The notes: generated by a model from the sequence alone, not told the origin. Shown: positions 9,354 to 18,553, numbered from the stretch's first letter. The stretch: 50,211 bases of DNA from Gammaproteobacteria bacterium HGW-Gammaproteobacteria-2 (GCA_002840015.1 PGZE01000011.1:172332-222542), one strand, 5' to 3'. Numbers and translations: made by a program.

Positions 9354-9779
9354 ATGCGTATCTTCACTGGTGTTTTGTTTGCCATGCTGCTGTTGCCGGT
9401 TGCCGCGCTTGCCGAAGGCCTGCCGCGCACGGCTGCGCCTGAAGGTGCCGAGGTTTACATCATCACGCCGGCCGATGGCGCAACCGTTGGTTCCGAAGTC
9501 CTGGTTCAGTTTGGCCTCAAGGGCATGGGCGTTGCTCCGGCGGGCACTGTTGCCGCCAACACCGGGCACCACCACTTGTTGATCGACACCGGCTTGCCAG
9601 CACTGGATCTGCCGGTCCCGGCCGATGCGCAGCATGTGCATTTTGGCAAGGGCCAGACCGAAACCACCATTACCCTGAGCCCGGGCAAGCACACCCTGCA
9701 ATTGTTGTTGGCCGATCAAAACCACATACCGCATGTGCCGGCGGTGGTTTCCAAGGTGGTCAGCATTACCGTCAAGTAA
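9354..9779 (+). CDS. DUF4399 domain exported protein
   Basis: Small exported protein of 141 residues: a signal peptide (MRIFTGVLFAMLLLPVAALA) followed by the DUF4399 pattern YIITPADGATVGSEV, the conserved GHHHLLIDT, and a late LSPGKHTLQLLLADQNHIPH segment. The histidines suggest metal or ligand binding, but the function of the family is not known to me. ATG 9354 has a strong ribosome site, AAGGAG, seven bases upstream. It stands alone, divergent from the cyclophilin-lpxH pair and followed by a 750-bp spacer carrying integrase debris. Confidence 0.9.
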   Translation: MRIFTGVLFAMLLLPVAALAEGLPRTAAPEGAEVYIITPADGATVGSEVLVQFGLKGMGVAPAGTVAANTGHHHLLIDTGLPALDLPVPADAQHVHFGKGQTETTITLSPGKHTLQLLLADQNHIPHVPAVVSKVVSITVK

Positions 9780-10095
9780 TACCTGCCACGGCAAGGCCAA
9801 CAGTCGCGTACTGGCCGATGAAGCTGCATCACAAACCAACCCGCCGGCCATTCGTCGTTGATCGGGGATATGCGGATTTTCGGGACGATGCGGCCGTTTG
9901 AGGGGCGTTTGGTGGGCGCTTTTACACTTACGCGGCGATCTTTCCCTTTGCGTATGCACATGACGCTCGGGCTGCGAGCCAGGCGTTATTGCGTTATCCC
10001 ACTGCCGCCCAGCAAGATTCAATCCAGCGCGATCCGACGTGGTCGACAATAAGTCGCGTTGTCGAGCATGTTGCCTTGATTGTGGGTGTACCGCG
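9780..10095. other. Spacer without an intact gene, next to the integrase remnant
   Basis: No convincing coding frame is present. A small inverted repeat, TCGACAA/TTGTCGA, sits at about 10043-10065. The spacer separates the DUF4399 gene from the integron-integrase fragment, and 10306-10526 on the other side is also without a gene apart from the leader of the FKBP gene. Confidence 0.5.
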
Positions 10096-10305
10096 TCATT
10101 GCGCGTCATTGTAGACCTCGGGCCCGCTCATGTCTTTCGGGTGTCGCTTGTCGCTCGCCAAGATGAACCGACGTATCCAACCGACGTAGGCCTGCTCGGT
10201 GCGCAAACTGTCGTGTCACCCGCAAACACCGACGAACTTCGTCCATCAGGCGACCAGGCTGTGGTTTGCCGTGCGTGCCGGATATGCCCGCTGATCCGCG
10301 CTGAT
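10096..10305 (-). pseudogene. intI: Decayed N-terminal fragment of an integron-type tyrosine recombinase
   Basis: On the minus strand one frame gives GKPQPGRLMDEVRRCLRV (down to about 10220), and the frame one or two bases on continues as HDSLRTEQAYVGWIRRFILA, then SDKRHPKDMSGPEV before a stop at 10096. Joined, they follow the start of integron integrases (KPxLLDxVRxxxRxxHYSxRTEQxYVxWIRRFI, then KRHPxEMGxPEV). A missing dinucleotide after LRV breaks the frame, a TAA closes it upstream, and everything after about residue 60, including the catalytic Arg/His/Tyr domain, is gone. It cannot make a working integrase. An attC-like site with a cassette gene lies 15.5 kb away. Confidence 0.75.
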
Positions 10306-10526
10306 ATTACATATGCCCTCTCCGACGGGATGTAGCAACACATCATCAGCGATGAGCGATGACGTGGGTATAGGACAAGCACCTGATTTGATCCAGGAAT
10401 ATTCAGACAATACGGCTTTGGGCTAACACATGGCACAATAGGCATTGCCCAAAAGCGACTCCACCCTGACAATACCGGGCCACCCATCCGGGTCCGCACC
10501 TCATTCCATAGCAGGAGACTGATTGC

Positions 10527-11240
10527 ATGAATGCCGTATCCCGATTCACTTGTGCCCTAGCGGCGGCGCTCGCGCTGGCGATGACGGCCAATGTTTCCGC
10601 GCAGGCCAAGCTGGAAACCGAGAAAGACAAGTTCTCCTACACCGTAGGCATGGACTTGGCCAAGATGCTGGAGCCGATCAAGGATGAGATCGACACCAAG
10701 ATAGCCATTGCCGCAATGCAGAATGCGCTGGCCGGTGGCAAGACCCAGCTCAGCGACGAGGAAGCCGATGCCGTGCGCAAGGCGTTCCAACAGCGCATGC
10801 AGCAAAAACAGGCCGCAGAAGCTTCGGCCAAAGCCAGCAAGAACATCGCCGAAGGCGAGGCATTCCTGGCCGCCAACAAGAGCAAGGCCGGAGTGCAAAC
10901 CACAGCCAGTGGCCTGCAGTACCAGGTGATTCGTGCCGGCAACGGCGGCAAGCCGCAAGCCACCGACACGGTGCGCGTGCATTACCTGGGTACGCTGCTC
11001 GATGGCACCACCTTCGACAGCTCCTATGACCGCAACGAGCCGGCGCAATTCGCGCTCAATCAGGTGATTCCGGGTTGGACCGAGGGCGTTGCACTGATGC
11101 CAGTCGGCAGCAAATACAAGTTCTGGATTCCGAGCAATCTGGGTTATGGCGAGCGTGGCGCCGGCCCGATCAGCCCCAACTCAACGCTGGTCTTCGAGGT
11201 TGAGCTGCTGGAGATCGTGCCGCCTGCGGCAGCACAGTAA
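10527..11240 (+). CDS. fkpA: FKBP-type peptidyl-prolyl isomerase, Mip/FkpA type
   Basis: Periplasmic proline isomerase and chaperone of 237 residues. After a signal peptide cleaved near VSAQA there is the N-terminal dimerisation domain ([15 protein letters not shown], then a long charged helix rich in Lys, Gln and Ala around residues 80-115), then the FKBP domain: [54 protein letters not shown] and [12 protein letters not shown]. The key FKBP residues (Tyr, Asp, Phe, Trp of VIPGW) are present. ATG 10527 follows AGGAGA. It is monocistronic: a strong terminator lies 20 bp past the stop. Confidence 0.95.
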   Translation: MNAVSRFTCALAAALALAMTANVSAQAKLETEKDKFSYTVGMDLAKMLEPIKDEIDTKIAIAAMQNALAGGKTQLSDEEADAVRKAFQQRMQQKQAAEASAKASKNIAEGEAFLAANKSKAGVQTTASGLQYQVIRAGNGGKPQATDTVRVHYLGTLLDGTTFDSSYDRNEPAQFALNQVIPGWTEGVALMPVGSKYKFWIPSNLGYGERGAGPISPNSTLVFEVELLEIVPPAAAQ

Positions 11241-11261
11241 GTATCGCTCGTGTTTTTCGCA

Positions 11262-11296
11262 ACGGCCGGCGGTTTTCCGCCGGCCGTTTTCGTTTT
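11262..11296 (+). terminator. Rho-independent terminator after the FKBP gene
   Basis: A perfect 11-bp stem, ACGGCCGGCGG / CCGCCGGCCGT, with a TTTT loop is followed by a T-rich tail (TTTTCGTTTT). Confidence 0.9.
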
Positions 11297-11381
11297 CAGG
11301 CCATCACAACGTGACCCTGTCATCACTGCCGGTTACCATCACATCCTCGCGCACTGCTTCACTGGCCAGAGTGGATAAGCC

Positions 11382-12722
11382 ATGAACATCACCTTGTTTG
11401 GCACCGGCTATGTCGGTTTGGTTACCGGCACCTGCCTGGCTGAGGTCGGCAATGATGTCATTTGCGTGGATATCGATGCCGCCAAGATTGCCGCTTTGAA
11501 CAACGGCGACATCCCACTGTTCGAGCCGGGGCTGCAAGACATGGTGCGCGCCAACAGCGCCGCCGGCCGGCTGCGTTTCAGTGGTGATGCGCAGTCAGCT
11601 ATCGCCCACGCCGAAATCATTTTCATTGCGGTAGGCACGCCATCCGACGAGGACGGCAGCGCTGATATGCGTCATGTCCTCGCCGTTGCCGACACTATCG
11701 GCAAACATCTGGTAAAGCCGACGCTGATCGTCAACAAATCCACGGTGCCGGTGGGTACTGCCGCTCGTGTGCAGGCCGCGATACAGCAAGTGCTTGCAGC
11801 GCGCGGCAGCACACTCGCCATTGATGTGGTGTCCAATCCCGAGTTCCTCAAGGAAGGCAACGCGGTCAAGGATTGCATGCGCCCGGATCGTATTGTGATC
11901 GGCGCACGCGACGCGCAAACGGCAGAACCGCTGCGCCGCCTGTATGCGCCGTTCAACCGCAATCACGAGCGGGTGGTGCTGATGGACGTGCGTTCGGCAG
12001 AGCTGACCAAATACGCCGCCAACGCCATGCTTGCCACCAAGATCAGCTTCATGAACGAGATGGCCAATATCGCCGAACGCGTCGGCGCCGACATCGAAAT
12101 GGTTCGCCAGGGCATCGGCTCGGACCCGCGTATCGGCTACCACTTCATATACCCCGGCGCAGGATACGGCGGCTCGTGCTTTCCCAAAGACGTGCGTGCG
12201 CTCGGCCATAGCGCTCGCCAACATGGTTATGTGCCGGCCTTGCTGAGCGCGGTGGAATCCGTCAACGACGTGCAAAAGAAACATTTGTACGCGTTGATCC
12301 ATGCGCATTTCAAGGGGCAACTCGCAGGGCGATGCTTTGCACTGTGGGGATTGGCATTCAAGCCCGACACCGATGACATGCGCGAAGCCCCGAGCCGGCG
12401 CTTGCTCGATCAACTCTGGGCCGCTGGCGCCCGCGTACGGGCCCACGACCCTGAAGCCATGGGTGAAGCGCAGCGCATATTCGGAACGCGCGAGGACCTG
12501 TTGCTTTGCGACACGCCAGAGCAGGCATTGCAAGGTGCTGACGCGCTGATACTGATCACCGAATGGAAAGCCTATTGGAGCCCGGACTTTGGCCGTATCC
12601 GCGCCAGCCTGCACGAGCCGGTAGTGTTTGATGGCCGCAACGTCTATGCTCCCGACGCGGTCGAAGCCGCAGGAATTGCTTATTACGGTATTGGCCGTGG
12701 TCGCTCGGTACGATTGCCATGA
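11382..12722 (+). CDS. ugd: UDP-glucose 6-dehydrogenase
   Basis: NAD-dependent cytosolic enzyme of 446 residues that oxidises UDP-glucose to UDP-glucuronate for exopolysaccharide or lipid A modification. The N-terminal Rossmann motif is [19 protein letters not shown]; the hinge shows [16 protein letters not shown]; substrate and catalytic segments include [30 protein letters not shown] and the catalytic Cys in [16 protein letters not shown]; the C-terminal domain has [18 protein letters not shown]. Length is standard. It overlaps slyX by four bases (ATGA), so the two are translated from one message. Confidence 0.97.
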   Translation: MNITLFGTGYVGLVTGTCLAEVGNDVICVDIDAAKIAALNNGDIPLFEPGLQDMVRANSAAGRLRFSGDAQSAIAHAEIIFIAVGTPSDEDGSADMRHVLAVADTIGKHLVKPTLIVNKSTVPVGTAARVQAAIQQVLAARGSTLAIDVVSNPEFLKEGNAVKDCMRPDRIVIGARDAQTAEPLRRLYAPFNRNHERVVLMDVRSAELTKYAANAMLATKISFMNEMANIAERVGADIEMVRQGIGSDPRIGYHFIYPGAGYGGSCFPKDVRALGHSARQHGYVPALLSAVESVNDVQKKHLYALIHAHFKGQLAGRCFALWGLAFKPDTDDMREAPSRRLLDQLWAAGARVRAHDPEAMGEAQRIFGTREDLLLCDTPEQALQGADALILITEWKAYWSPDFGRIRASLHEPVVFDGRNVYAPDAVEAAGIAYYGIGRGRSVRLP

Positions 12723-12934
12723 ACACCCAACTCGAAGCACGCGTGGACGAACTCGAAGCCCGTGTCGCGTTTCAGGAACTCACCGTAACCGAACTGAGCG
12801 ATGCGCTGGCGCAGGCCCGGATCGAAAACGAACGCACCCATCAATTGCTGCAACGTACGCTGGAAGAGCTGCGCCGCTTTCGTGCGGAACCACTGACTGA
12901 TCCAGGCATCGAACCACCACCGCCGCATTACTGA
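12719..12934 (+). CDS. slyX: SlyX family protein
   Basis: Small cytosolic coiled-coil protein of 71 residues: the start [20 protein letters not shown], the following [18 protein letters not shown] heptad pattern and the short Pro-rich tail ending PPPPHY are the SlyX signature. The biochemical role of the family is not established. It is coupled to ugd by an ATGA overlap and lies 8 bp before the DUF2058 gene. Confidence 0.93.
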   Translation: MNTQLEARVDELEARVAFQELTVTELSDALAQARIENERTHQLLQRTLEELRRFRAEPLTDPGIEPPPPHY

Positions 12935-12942
12935 AGCCTGCC

Positions 12943-13551
12943 ATGAGCCATTCATTACGTGACAAATTGCTGGGCCTGGGCTTCACAGCCAGCGCCAAGC
13001 CTGAACCCAAGCCTGCTCGCGTCCCGGACAAACAGCCAGGCAAGCGCAGCGGTGGTGCGCACGCACGTGGCAAAGCCAGACACGGTGACAAGCCAGGTGC
13101 CGCGCAGAAAGCTGCCCGCAATCCGGAAGAGATCGACCTGGCCCGCGCTTACGCCATCCGCGCGCAAAAGGAAAAGAACGATCGCCTCGCCGCCGAACGC
13201 GCACAGCAGGAGCAGGCCCGACTGCGCCGCGAAGCCAAGGCCAAACTCGCCGAGTTATTCAAGGACAACGTGCTCAACGACCCGACCGCTGAACTTGCCC
13301 GTCATTTTGAATACGGCGGCAAGATCAAGCGCATTTATGTCACTGCCGACCAACTCAAAGCGCTCAATGCCGGTGAACTGGGTGTGGTGCAAGCCAATGG
13401 CCGCTATCTGCTGGTATCTGCGCAAACGCTAGATCGCGCCGAAGCGATTTTCCCGGCAGCCGTTGCGCTACGCGTCGATCCCGATGCACCAACCCACGCT
13501 GAGCCTTATGCCGACCCGCAGTTTCAGGTGCCGGACGATCTGAACTGGTAG
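12943..13551 (+). CDS. DUF2058 family protein (YaiL-like)
   Basis: Cytosolic protein of 202 residues. It starts MSHSLRDKLLGLGF, has a basic, Lys/Pro/Ala-rich linker, a long charged helix (about residues 60-110) with many Arg, Glu and Gln, then the conserved C-terminal module HFEYGGKIKRIYVTADQLKA and GRYLLVSAQTLDRAEAI. E. coli YaiL and relatives are described as nucleoprotein or polynucleotide-associated; function is unknown. It ends the ugd-slyX group and is followed at once by a tandem repeat tract. Confidence 0.9.
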   Translation: MSHSLRDKLLGLGFTASAKPEPKPARVPDKQPGKRSGGAHARGKARHGDKPGAAQKAARNPEEIDLARAYAIRAQKEKNDRLAAERAQQEQARLRREAKAKLAELFKDNVLNDPTAELARHFEYGGKIKRIYVTADQLKALNAGELGVVQANGRYLLVSAQTLDRAEAIFPAAVALRVDPDAPTHAEPYADPQFQVPDDLNW

Positions 13552-13554
13552 GAC

Positions 13555-13672
13555 GGGACTCGGGACTCGGGACTCGGGACTCGGGACTCGGGACTCGGGA
13601 CTCGGGACTCGGGACTCGGGACTCGGGACCTCGGGACCTCGGGACCTCGGGACCTCGGGACCTCGGGACCTC
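13555..13672. repeat. Minisatellite: ten GGGACTC units then six GGGACCTC units
   Basis: Starting four bases after the DUF2058 stop codon, the heptamer GGGACTC is repeated ten times without error (13555-13624), then switches to the octamer GGGACCTC repeated six times without error (13625-13672). Units differ by one inserted C. On the minus strand it reads as a spurious Ser/Pro/Glu/Arg repeat peptide; it is not a gene. Copy number is probably variable between strains. Confidence 0.97.
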
Positions 13673-13754
13673 GGGAAAAGCGTAAAACCATTTGTCCGCA
13701 AAAGACGCAAAGGGCGCATAGGTGAGCGCCAAATGACGCAGGATGGGCAGTGAC

Positions 13755-13886
13755 GTAGGATGGGTGGAGCGCAGCGACCGAATGCAACGAAGGCGTAGTT
13801 CGCACAGCGAACGCTGTCACGAAGCTACCGAAGCCCATCATTGCCAGAAATTTTCGATGGGTTTCGCTGCGCTCTACCCATCCTAC
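13755..13886. repeat. Inverted pair of GTAGGATGGGT palindromic repeats
   Basis: A 23-bp unit starting GTAGGATGGGTGGAGCGCAG at 13755-13777 is matched in reverse complement (22 of 23) at 13864-13886, ending CTCTACCCATCCTAC. A third copy lies at 39928-39962. The layout, convergent copies of one unit between genes, is that of REP/BIME elements. The pair sits between the convergent DUF2058 gene and lipoprotein gene; the arms could form a large hairpin in either transcript. Confidence 0.85.
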
Positions 13887-13921
13887 GCAGTCTACGGAAC
13901 CGACCCTGTCAACACAGACGC

Positions 13922-15109
13922 TCAGTCGCCCGTTGCGCCGGTTTCAGCCTGATGCAACTCACGCAGCAGCTTGCGCCACTCACGGTATTGCTCTTTGGCC
14001 GAGCCATGCAAAGTAACGGTCTGGCCTTCGAGCGATACCACGCGCGGTTCCAGATCACCGCCCAGCGTGGTGTTGAGTTCCTGCAAAGCCAGCACGTGGA
14101 TTTCGGCGTCTCGGCCCTTGTCGAGACCGGTCTTGAACAGGTAACCGCCACCAAGTATCGCCGCTTGTGAACCCACCGACGACGCGTTGCTCTGGTTTTT
14201 CTGCGTCATGCCAACAATGCCCGCCAGCACCGCCAAGCCACCAGCAACCTTGCGCGTGGTCGCCTCGCGCTTGAGTTCGCGCATCTCGCTGCCTTCCTTG
14301 AAACTGGCCAGACGCCATTGCCGATAGGCCGGCGCCATGCCGTCGTGGAACATGCCGTAATGCTGGTCGAGCGAATCGATCAACAGATTGTCGCGTTCAC
14401 GGATCTGCGCGATACGTGACAGCATTGGGTCATCGCTCGCCGGCAAGCTGAGCACGTGATAGCGGCCGCGCGACTGCTCCAGATAATGCGAAAACGCATC
14501 GGGGGCGATGTCTGCAGCAAAACGCAACTCGGCCACCCGTCGCACTTCAAGCACCGCATCCGCATCCAGACGACGCCGCTGCCCCAGCAAATCATTGGCG
14601 ATCTGGTTGAACAGACTTTGGTACGGATCGCCGCCGCCCACCGAATCGGCATAACTGTCTTCACTGGCCTGCCGCGCATAGGTCTTATCCAACCAGACCC
14701 GGCCGGTTGCGTCAGCGGCCGAAATCCTGAGCTCCAGTGTCTCGCCATCGGACGCCATGATGGTGCCGCGCACGATGACTTCGGACGAATCGATGCCATC
14801 GGGCACCACACGAACGGCGCCCCATTGGCCGGTGCCCTCCAGCGTGCTGCGCAGCGAGTACGCCAGGTAACTGGCCTCCGCTTTGCGCACCGCAGGTACC
14901 ACCGGCAAGTCCTTGTCCTGATCTGCTGCTGCCGGCACATTGGGATCGAACTCGACAATGTTGACGTTCAACAATTGGCTTGCCGGAATTTCGCGTTGCG
15001 CCATTTCGGCAGCGACCCGGTTGTCCGGCTTGTCCACCGGCCCGCTGGCACAGCCAGCCAACAACGCAATCAGCGCCACTGTAAACACTCGATTTCGCGA
15101 TAACATCAT
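13922..15109 (-). CDS. Lipoprotein, last gene of the nine-gene vWA/MotA/PEGA locus
   Basis: Predicted lipoprotein of 395 residues with lipobox ALLAGC (Cys20). I do not recognise a named family. The region from about 80 to 150 (YLAYSLRSTLEGTGQWGAVR, then VIVRGTIMASDGETLELRI and GRVWLDKTYAR) has the look of the beta-rich periplasmic lipoproteins that measure or bind envelope components. A hydrophobic, Gly-rich stretch (VAGGLAVLAGIVGM, AAILGGGYLFKTG) lies near residues 290-330 and could insert in a membrane or be a glycine-zipper. The C-terminal tail is a charged helix (EQYREWRKLLRELHQAE). It follows the second vWA gene by 84 bp, the largest gap in the locus. Confidence 0.85.
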   Translation of the reverse strand: MMLSRNRVFTVALIALLAGCASGPVDKPDNRVAAEMAQREIPASQLLNVNIVEFDPNVPAAADQDKDLPVVPAVRKAEASYLAYSLRSTLEGTGQWGAVRVVPDGIDSSEVIVRGTIMASDGETLELRISAADATGRVWLDKTYARQASEDSYADSVGGGDPYQSLFNQIANDLLGQRRRLDADAVLEVRRVAELRFAADIAPDAFSHYLEQSRGRYHVLSLPASDDPMLSRIAQIRERDNLLIDSLDQHYGMFHDGMAPAYRQWRLASFKEGSEMRELKREATTRKVAGGLAVLAGIVGMTQKNQSNASSVGSQAAILGGGYLFKTGLDKGRDAEIHVLALQELNTTLGGDLEPRVVSLEGQTVTLHGSAKEQYREWRKLLRELHQAETGATGD

Positions 15110-15193
15110 GACACCCTCTCCTTGTCTCGCTCAGCGAGTCGAATGCCTCATCTTGCAGCCATGCAGTGAATCGTTCTTGAATGGGCAACCCAC

Positions 15194-16189
15194 TCAGCGC
15201 GTACTGGGCAGCCCCACGAACGTACCACCATTTTCGCTGCTCAAGCTTTGCATCAGGGTAGCAAAGCGTATCGCACCGGCACCGGCACCGGGCATCGAAA
15301 ACAAGCTGGGGAAGCCAATACCGTGGATGCGCACCTGCGGCTTGCCATCGCGCCCGCGCGGATTGATGCTGGCAACCGTATTGAGCACGGACTGTATCGA
15401 TGCGCCGGTAAAGTCGTCGCCAAACACATAAATACTGATGCGTTTGCCGGGATCGTGGAAACTGCGGATGGCCGCCACGATGCCCTCGGATGGCGAACTG
15501 TTGGAAAACGGTGACCACGACGCCATGCGTTGCAACACCGCGCGCCGCCGGCCCGGCGTATCGGGTATCCACTGCCCGGCATATTGCGAATACATGTACT
15601 CGCCCATGTCGCTCATTACCTGTATGCCTTTGACCCTGGGATAGGCATTGAGCACCTTGTCGAGAGTGCGCACTACCGATGGCCAGATGCTCTGCATGCT
15701 GCCTGAAGTGTCGATGACAAAGATGATGTATTCACTGTCCACCGGAATGCCGCCAACCAGTGAATTGGCAGCGGCTGGCCGCACCGCCTGCAAACGCAGC
15801 ATTTCGGCGGTAAGTTCCTGGCGAGCGATGGCCAGCCGTTGTTCGATGGTGGTGGCTGCGCGTGCATTGAGTGCCGAAGCCTCGCGCTCTTTACGGGCGG
15901 CAGCGGCACCCGGTGCCAAGCGGGTGACATCGCGTTGCACCAGTGCCAGCAGGTTCTGTGCATCGGCCAATTGTTGCTGCTGGCTTTTGATCTGCTGTTC
16001 CAGTTCAGGCAATTCCTTGGCCAACGTGATTGCTGTGTTTTCCAGGCCGATGCCACGATCTTTGGTCACCGTGGGTTCGGCCACTTTCACGATCACCAGC
16101 AACATCACGATCGCGCCAAAACCGCCGCTGATGGCGTCCAGAAAGGACAGGCTGAACACGTCGTGATCCTTGCGCCGACGCCGTTTCAT
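15194..16189 (-). CDS. Membrane-anchored von Willebrand A protein (second of two)
   Basis: Predicted 331-residue protein: a very basic start (KRRRRKDHD), one transmembrane helix around 18-37 (FLDAISGGFGAIVMLLVIV), a coiled coil from about 50 to 130, and a vWA domain from about 150 with MIDAS motif DTSGS (Asp160). The anchor, a short cytoplasmic tail followed by FxDaxSxGfGAxV, resembles the N-terminus of MotB/ExbD/TolR-type partners of proton channels. ATG 16189 overlaps the preceding stop as ATGA and has AGGG upstream; a TTG two codons earlier is the alternative. Function is inferred as a periplasmic Mg-dependent adhesion or sensing module working with the MotA-like protein. Confidence 0.85.
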   Translation of the reverse strand: MKRRRRKDHDVFSLSFLDAISGGFGAIVMLLVIVKVAEPTVTKDRGIGLENTAITLAKELPELEQQIKSQQQQLADAQNLLALVQRDVTRLAPGAAAARKEREASALNARAATTIEQRLAIARQELTAEMLRLQAVRPAAANSLVGGIPVDSEYIIFVIDTSGSMQSIWPSVVRTLDKVLNAYPRVKGIQVMSDMGEYMYSQYAGQWIPDTPGRRRAVLQRMASWSPFSNSSPSEGIVAAIRSFHDPGKRISIYVFGDDFTGASIQSVLNTVASINPRGRDGKPQVRIHGIGFPSLFSMPGAGAGAIRFATLMQSLSSENGGTFVGLPSTR

Positions 16190-17253
16190 GGCCAATCCCT
16201 GGATGGTGCCAAAAAGCTGCCGCCGGAAATCTGCGCCAGTTGCCAGTAGGCACCGGCCGCTTTGGAGTCGCCGTCCATCGGGAACAACAAGGTATGTATT
16301 GCGATACCGCGCGGCATCGCACGCAGCGCCTCGGCGAACAAATCCATGCGCTGATCGCCAGAAACCAGGCCACCCCGGATTGCTGCGCCCTGGGTTGGTA
16401 GTCCGTCGGTAAGCAGGTAAATATTGTCTGGCTGTGGCGAGAGCCTGGCAGCAGCAGCGAATGCCCGGGTCAAGCTGGTTCCGCCCGTCGGCAGGCGCTG
16501 ACGCAAATCGCTTACCGCAGCGCTGAGCTGTGCGCCATTGCCCACTGCCAGCCAGTTGCCGGTAGTGCCAGCAACCGCCGACTCAACCGTGGTATTGAAC
16601 GCGTATACCTGAAACTGCGCCGTTGCCGGAACTTGTGTGGTGATCCAATCGAGCGCATTCAACGCCCAACGCCATTTCGCCGATGCGCGCTGGGTGGCGG
16701 CATCCATGTTGCGAGCCCGGATCACGCCGACCACAGTCTCATCGAGCATGCTGGCCGAGACATCGACCAGAATCAGGATTCGCTTGCCTTTGACCTCAAG
16801 CCCGGCGAGGTACTGGCGCGTGCCCTCACCTGCGCGCTCGCGGGTGGCGTTGGTGACTTCGGCCTGTGTTGCGCGCAACGCGTCCACGCGCGCTTGCAAG
16901 GTCAGAACTTCGGATTTAAGGCTTGCCAATTTGCTGTCATCACTGCCGGAGCCCTGGGTATCTTGCGATTTCAATTCCTGCGTCAGGCTGGCAGCGCGTG
17001 CTTGTGCAGCACGCAGTTGCTGTTGCGTTGCCTGCAATGCCGCAGCCATCTGCGCGGCTGCCTGGCGTTTTTTCAGCACTTCATCCTCCAGCGCACTGAC
17101 TTTTTCGGCGCTGGCGTGATTCTTCTGGCTGGCAACAACTTCGCTGGCGTGATGCAGGATCATGAACAGCAAAATCACCGCGCCCAGGCCAACCGACATG
17201 GCGTCGATAAATGCCAGATTGGCGGTATTGACCGTCCGCCTATTCCTGGCCAT
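16186..17253 (-). CDS. Membrane-anchored von Willebrand A protein (first of two)
   Basis: Predicted 355-residue paralogue of the next gene: basic start, one transmembrane helix at about 13-34 (LAFIDAMSVGLGAVILLFMI), a long Ala/Gln/Glu coiled coil from 50 to 140, then a vWA domain with complete MIDAS: DVSAS (Asp164), GGTSLTRAF and LLTDGLPTQG. As in its neighbour, the anchor looks like MotB/ExbD, with the vWA domain taking the place of the OmpA-like or TolR-like periplasmic domain. It overlaps the actin-like gene by 14 bases and the second vWA gene by 4, so the three are probably made in fixed proportion. Confidence 0.88.
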   Translation of the reverse strand: MARNRRTVNTANLAFIDAMSVGLGAVILLFMILHHASEVVASQKNHASAEKVSALEDEVLKKRQAAAQMAAALQATQQQLRAAQARAASLTQELKSQDTQGSGSDDSKLASLKSEVLTLQARVDALRATQAEVTNATRERAGEGTRQYLAGLEVKGKRILILVDVSASMLDETVVGVIRARNMDAATQRASAKWRWALNALDWITTQVPATAQFQVYAFNTTVESAVAGTTGNWLAVGNGAQLSAAVSDLRQRLPTGGTSLTRAFAAAARLSPQPDNIYLLTDGLPTQGAAIRGGLVSGDQRMDLFAEALRAMPRGIAIHTLLFPMDGDSKAAGAYWQLAQISGGSFLAPSRDWP

Positions 17254-18553
17254 GGCTGGCGTTTACCACGATGAACTGCCACTGTGCATCGCCATCGTCC
17301 AGGCGCAGGCGATCACCCGCACTCACCACCTGCTCGTCACTCACGCGCTGGCCGTTGAGTTGCGCGCTCACACCGTGCGGCAGATGCAACCATGCCAGGC
17401 CCTGATGCAGTCGCACGCTCACACCCGCAGCGGGTGTAACCCGCTCCAGAGGCAGCGGCTGATCGCTCAAAGCAAACGCCTGCCAGCCAAGCAGTGCATG
17501 GCTGGGCGTTGCTGCGGCGGTAGCTGGGGCGGGCGCGGCAATTGCCGTCACTTCACCGTGTGCGCGTGCCAGACGGGTAACAAATGCCGGCGCCGCAGAG
17601 TCGGAGCGGATGCTATCGAAGTGATGCAACACACCCTGCACGACAGCATTTTCCGGGCAAACCTGTGCGGCGATGCCGTGCTGCGCAAAAGCATCCGCCA
17701 AGCCGGGGCAACTGGCCAAGTGGTGACCAAGCAATACCTGATCCGTATTGTGGCCACGCGCCACTGCCACCAACGCCTGGTAATCAGCGGCGACCGCAGC
17801 GACCAGCGATTGACGCGACATTTCGATACGATAAACGCGGGCGCCAACATTCATCTCAAGCGCAGCCGATGCTTGCTTGCGGAGTGTGCGCAGCCATTCG
17901 GGCAGACGCGTATAGAGCAGTTGCTCGCTCTCGGCGCGATGCAAGGGATCAAACCGGGTCTCGTGCAAAAAATGCTCGGCAATCAAGGCCGCCCAAGTAT
18001 CGTAAAGCGCACTCATGCCACGTTTTGACGCTTCAATTGAAGTGCCCAGCGCGCGTTGCTGCTCACCACTGATCGGGGTGGCGCGTACGCGCTGCCATTG
18101 GGTGTCGAGGTACAGCAATCGTTCGCCATCGGCGACACTGCTGGCCGCAGCAACTGGCGCCGCCACTAACCCAACCGTGTGTATTTTACAGGCTTGCGCG
18201 ATACCCAGCAGCAACGCCAATTGCTGCCTGTCCCACTCCGGAGGAACCGCGAAAATAACTTCGTCATCGGCGCGCCCGGCCTTTTCCCAAATGGCGTGCA
18301 GGTGAAACCAGGCCAGATCGGCATGATTTTTTGCGTTGCCTGCGGCCCGATGCAGCGGCTGTTGATCGAGCTGTGCCCAGAAACGGTCATGGGTCTGCCG
18401 CGGGTTGAGCCGCGCCCGCGCCCGCGCATCATCGCCGAGCACGAGCTCGCGCCCATCCACCACCGCGCAACAGGCACTGGAATGACGCAGGCCGGCGGCA
18501 TCCGCCACGCTCAGGGCGATATCACTGATTTCGATGACACAGGGATTGCTCAT
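17240..18553 (-). CDS. Actin/Hsp70-like (ASKHA) protein with C-terminal FHA-like region
   Basis: Unrecognised 437-residue cytosolic protein. The start CVIEISDIALSVADAAG and the later GERLLYLDTQWQRVRATPI look like the phosphate-1 and phosphate-2 strands of the actin/Hsp70/FtsA ATPase fold; VIFAVPPEWDRQQLALLLG and IHTVGLVAAPVAAA match the usual interdomain segment of such proteins. The last 80 residues (VRLHQGLAWLHLP, SAQLNGQRVSDEQVVSAGDR, LRLDD) are beta-rich and FHA-like. No transmembrane segment. Its stop overlaps the first vWA gene and its ATG directly abuts the MotA-like stop. Likely the cytoplasmic ATPase or scaffold of the locus, by inference only. Confidence 0.7.
   Translation of the reverse strand: MSNPCVIEISDIALSVADAAGLRHSSACCAVVDGRELVLGDDARARARLNPRQTHDRFWAQLDQQPLHRAAGNAKNHADLAWFHLHAIWEKAGRADDEVIFAVPPEWDRQQLALLLGIAQACKIHTVGLVAAPVAAASSVADGERLLYLDTQWQRVRATPISGEQQRALGTSIEASKRGMSALYDTWAALIAEHFLHETRFDPLHRAESEQLLYTRLPEWLRTLRKQASAALEMNVGARVYRIEMSRQSLVAAVAADYQALVAVARGHNTDQVLLGHHLASCPGLADAFAQHGIAAQVCPENAVVQGVLHHFDSIRSDSAAPAFVTRLARAHGEVTAIAAPAPATAAATPSHALLGWQAFALSDQPLPLERVTPAAGVSVRLHQGLAWLHLPHGVSAQLNGQRVSDEQVVSAGDRLRLDDGDAQWQFIVVNASHGQE

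Noticed and set aside
10039..10335. Plus-strand frame of 98 codons in the spacer before the FKBP gene
   Set aside because: It lies opposite the integron-integrase remnant, which explains the open stretch.
13364..13841. Minus-strand frames encoding Ser-Pro-Glu-Ser-Arg-Val-Pro repeats
   Set aside because: They arise only from translating the GGGACTC/GGGACCTC minisatellite in three frames; no start signal or family.
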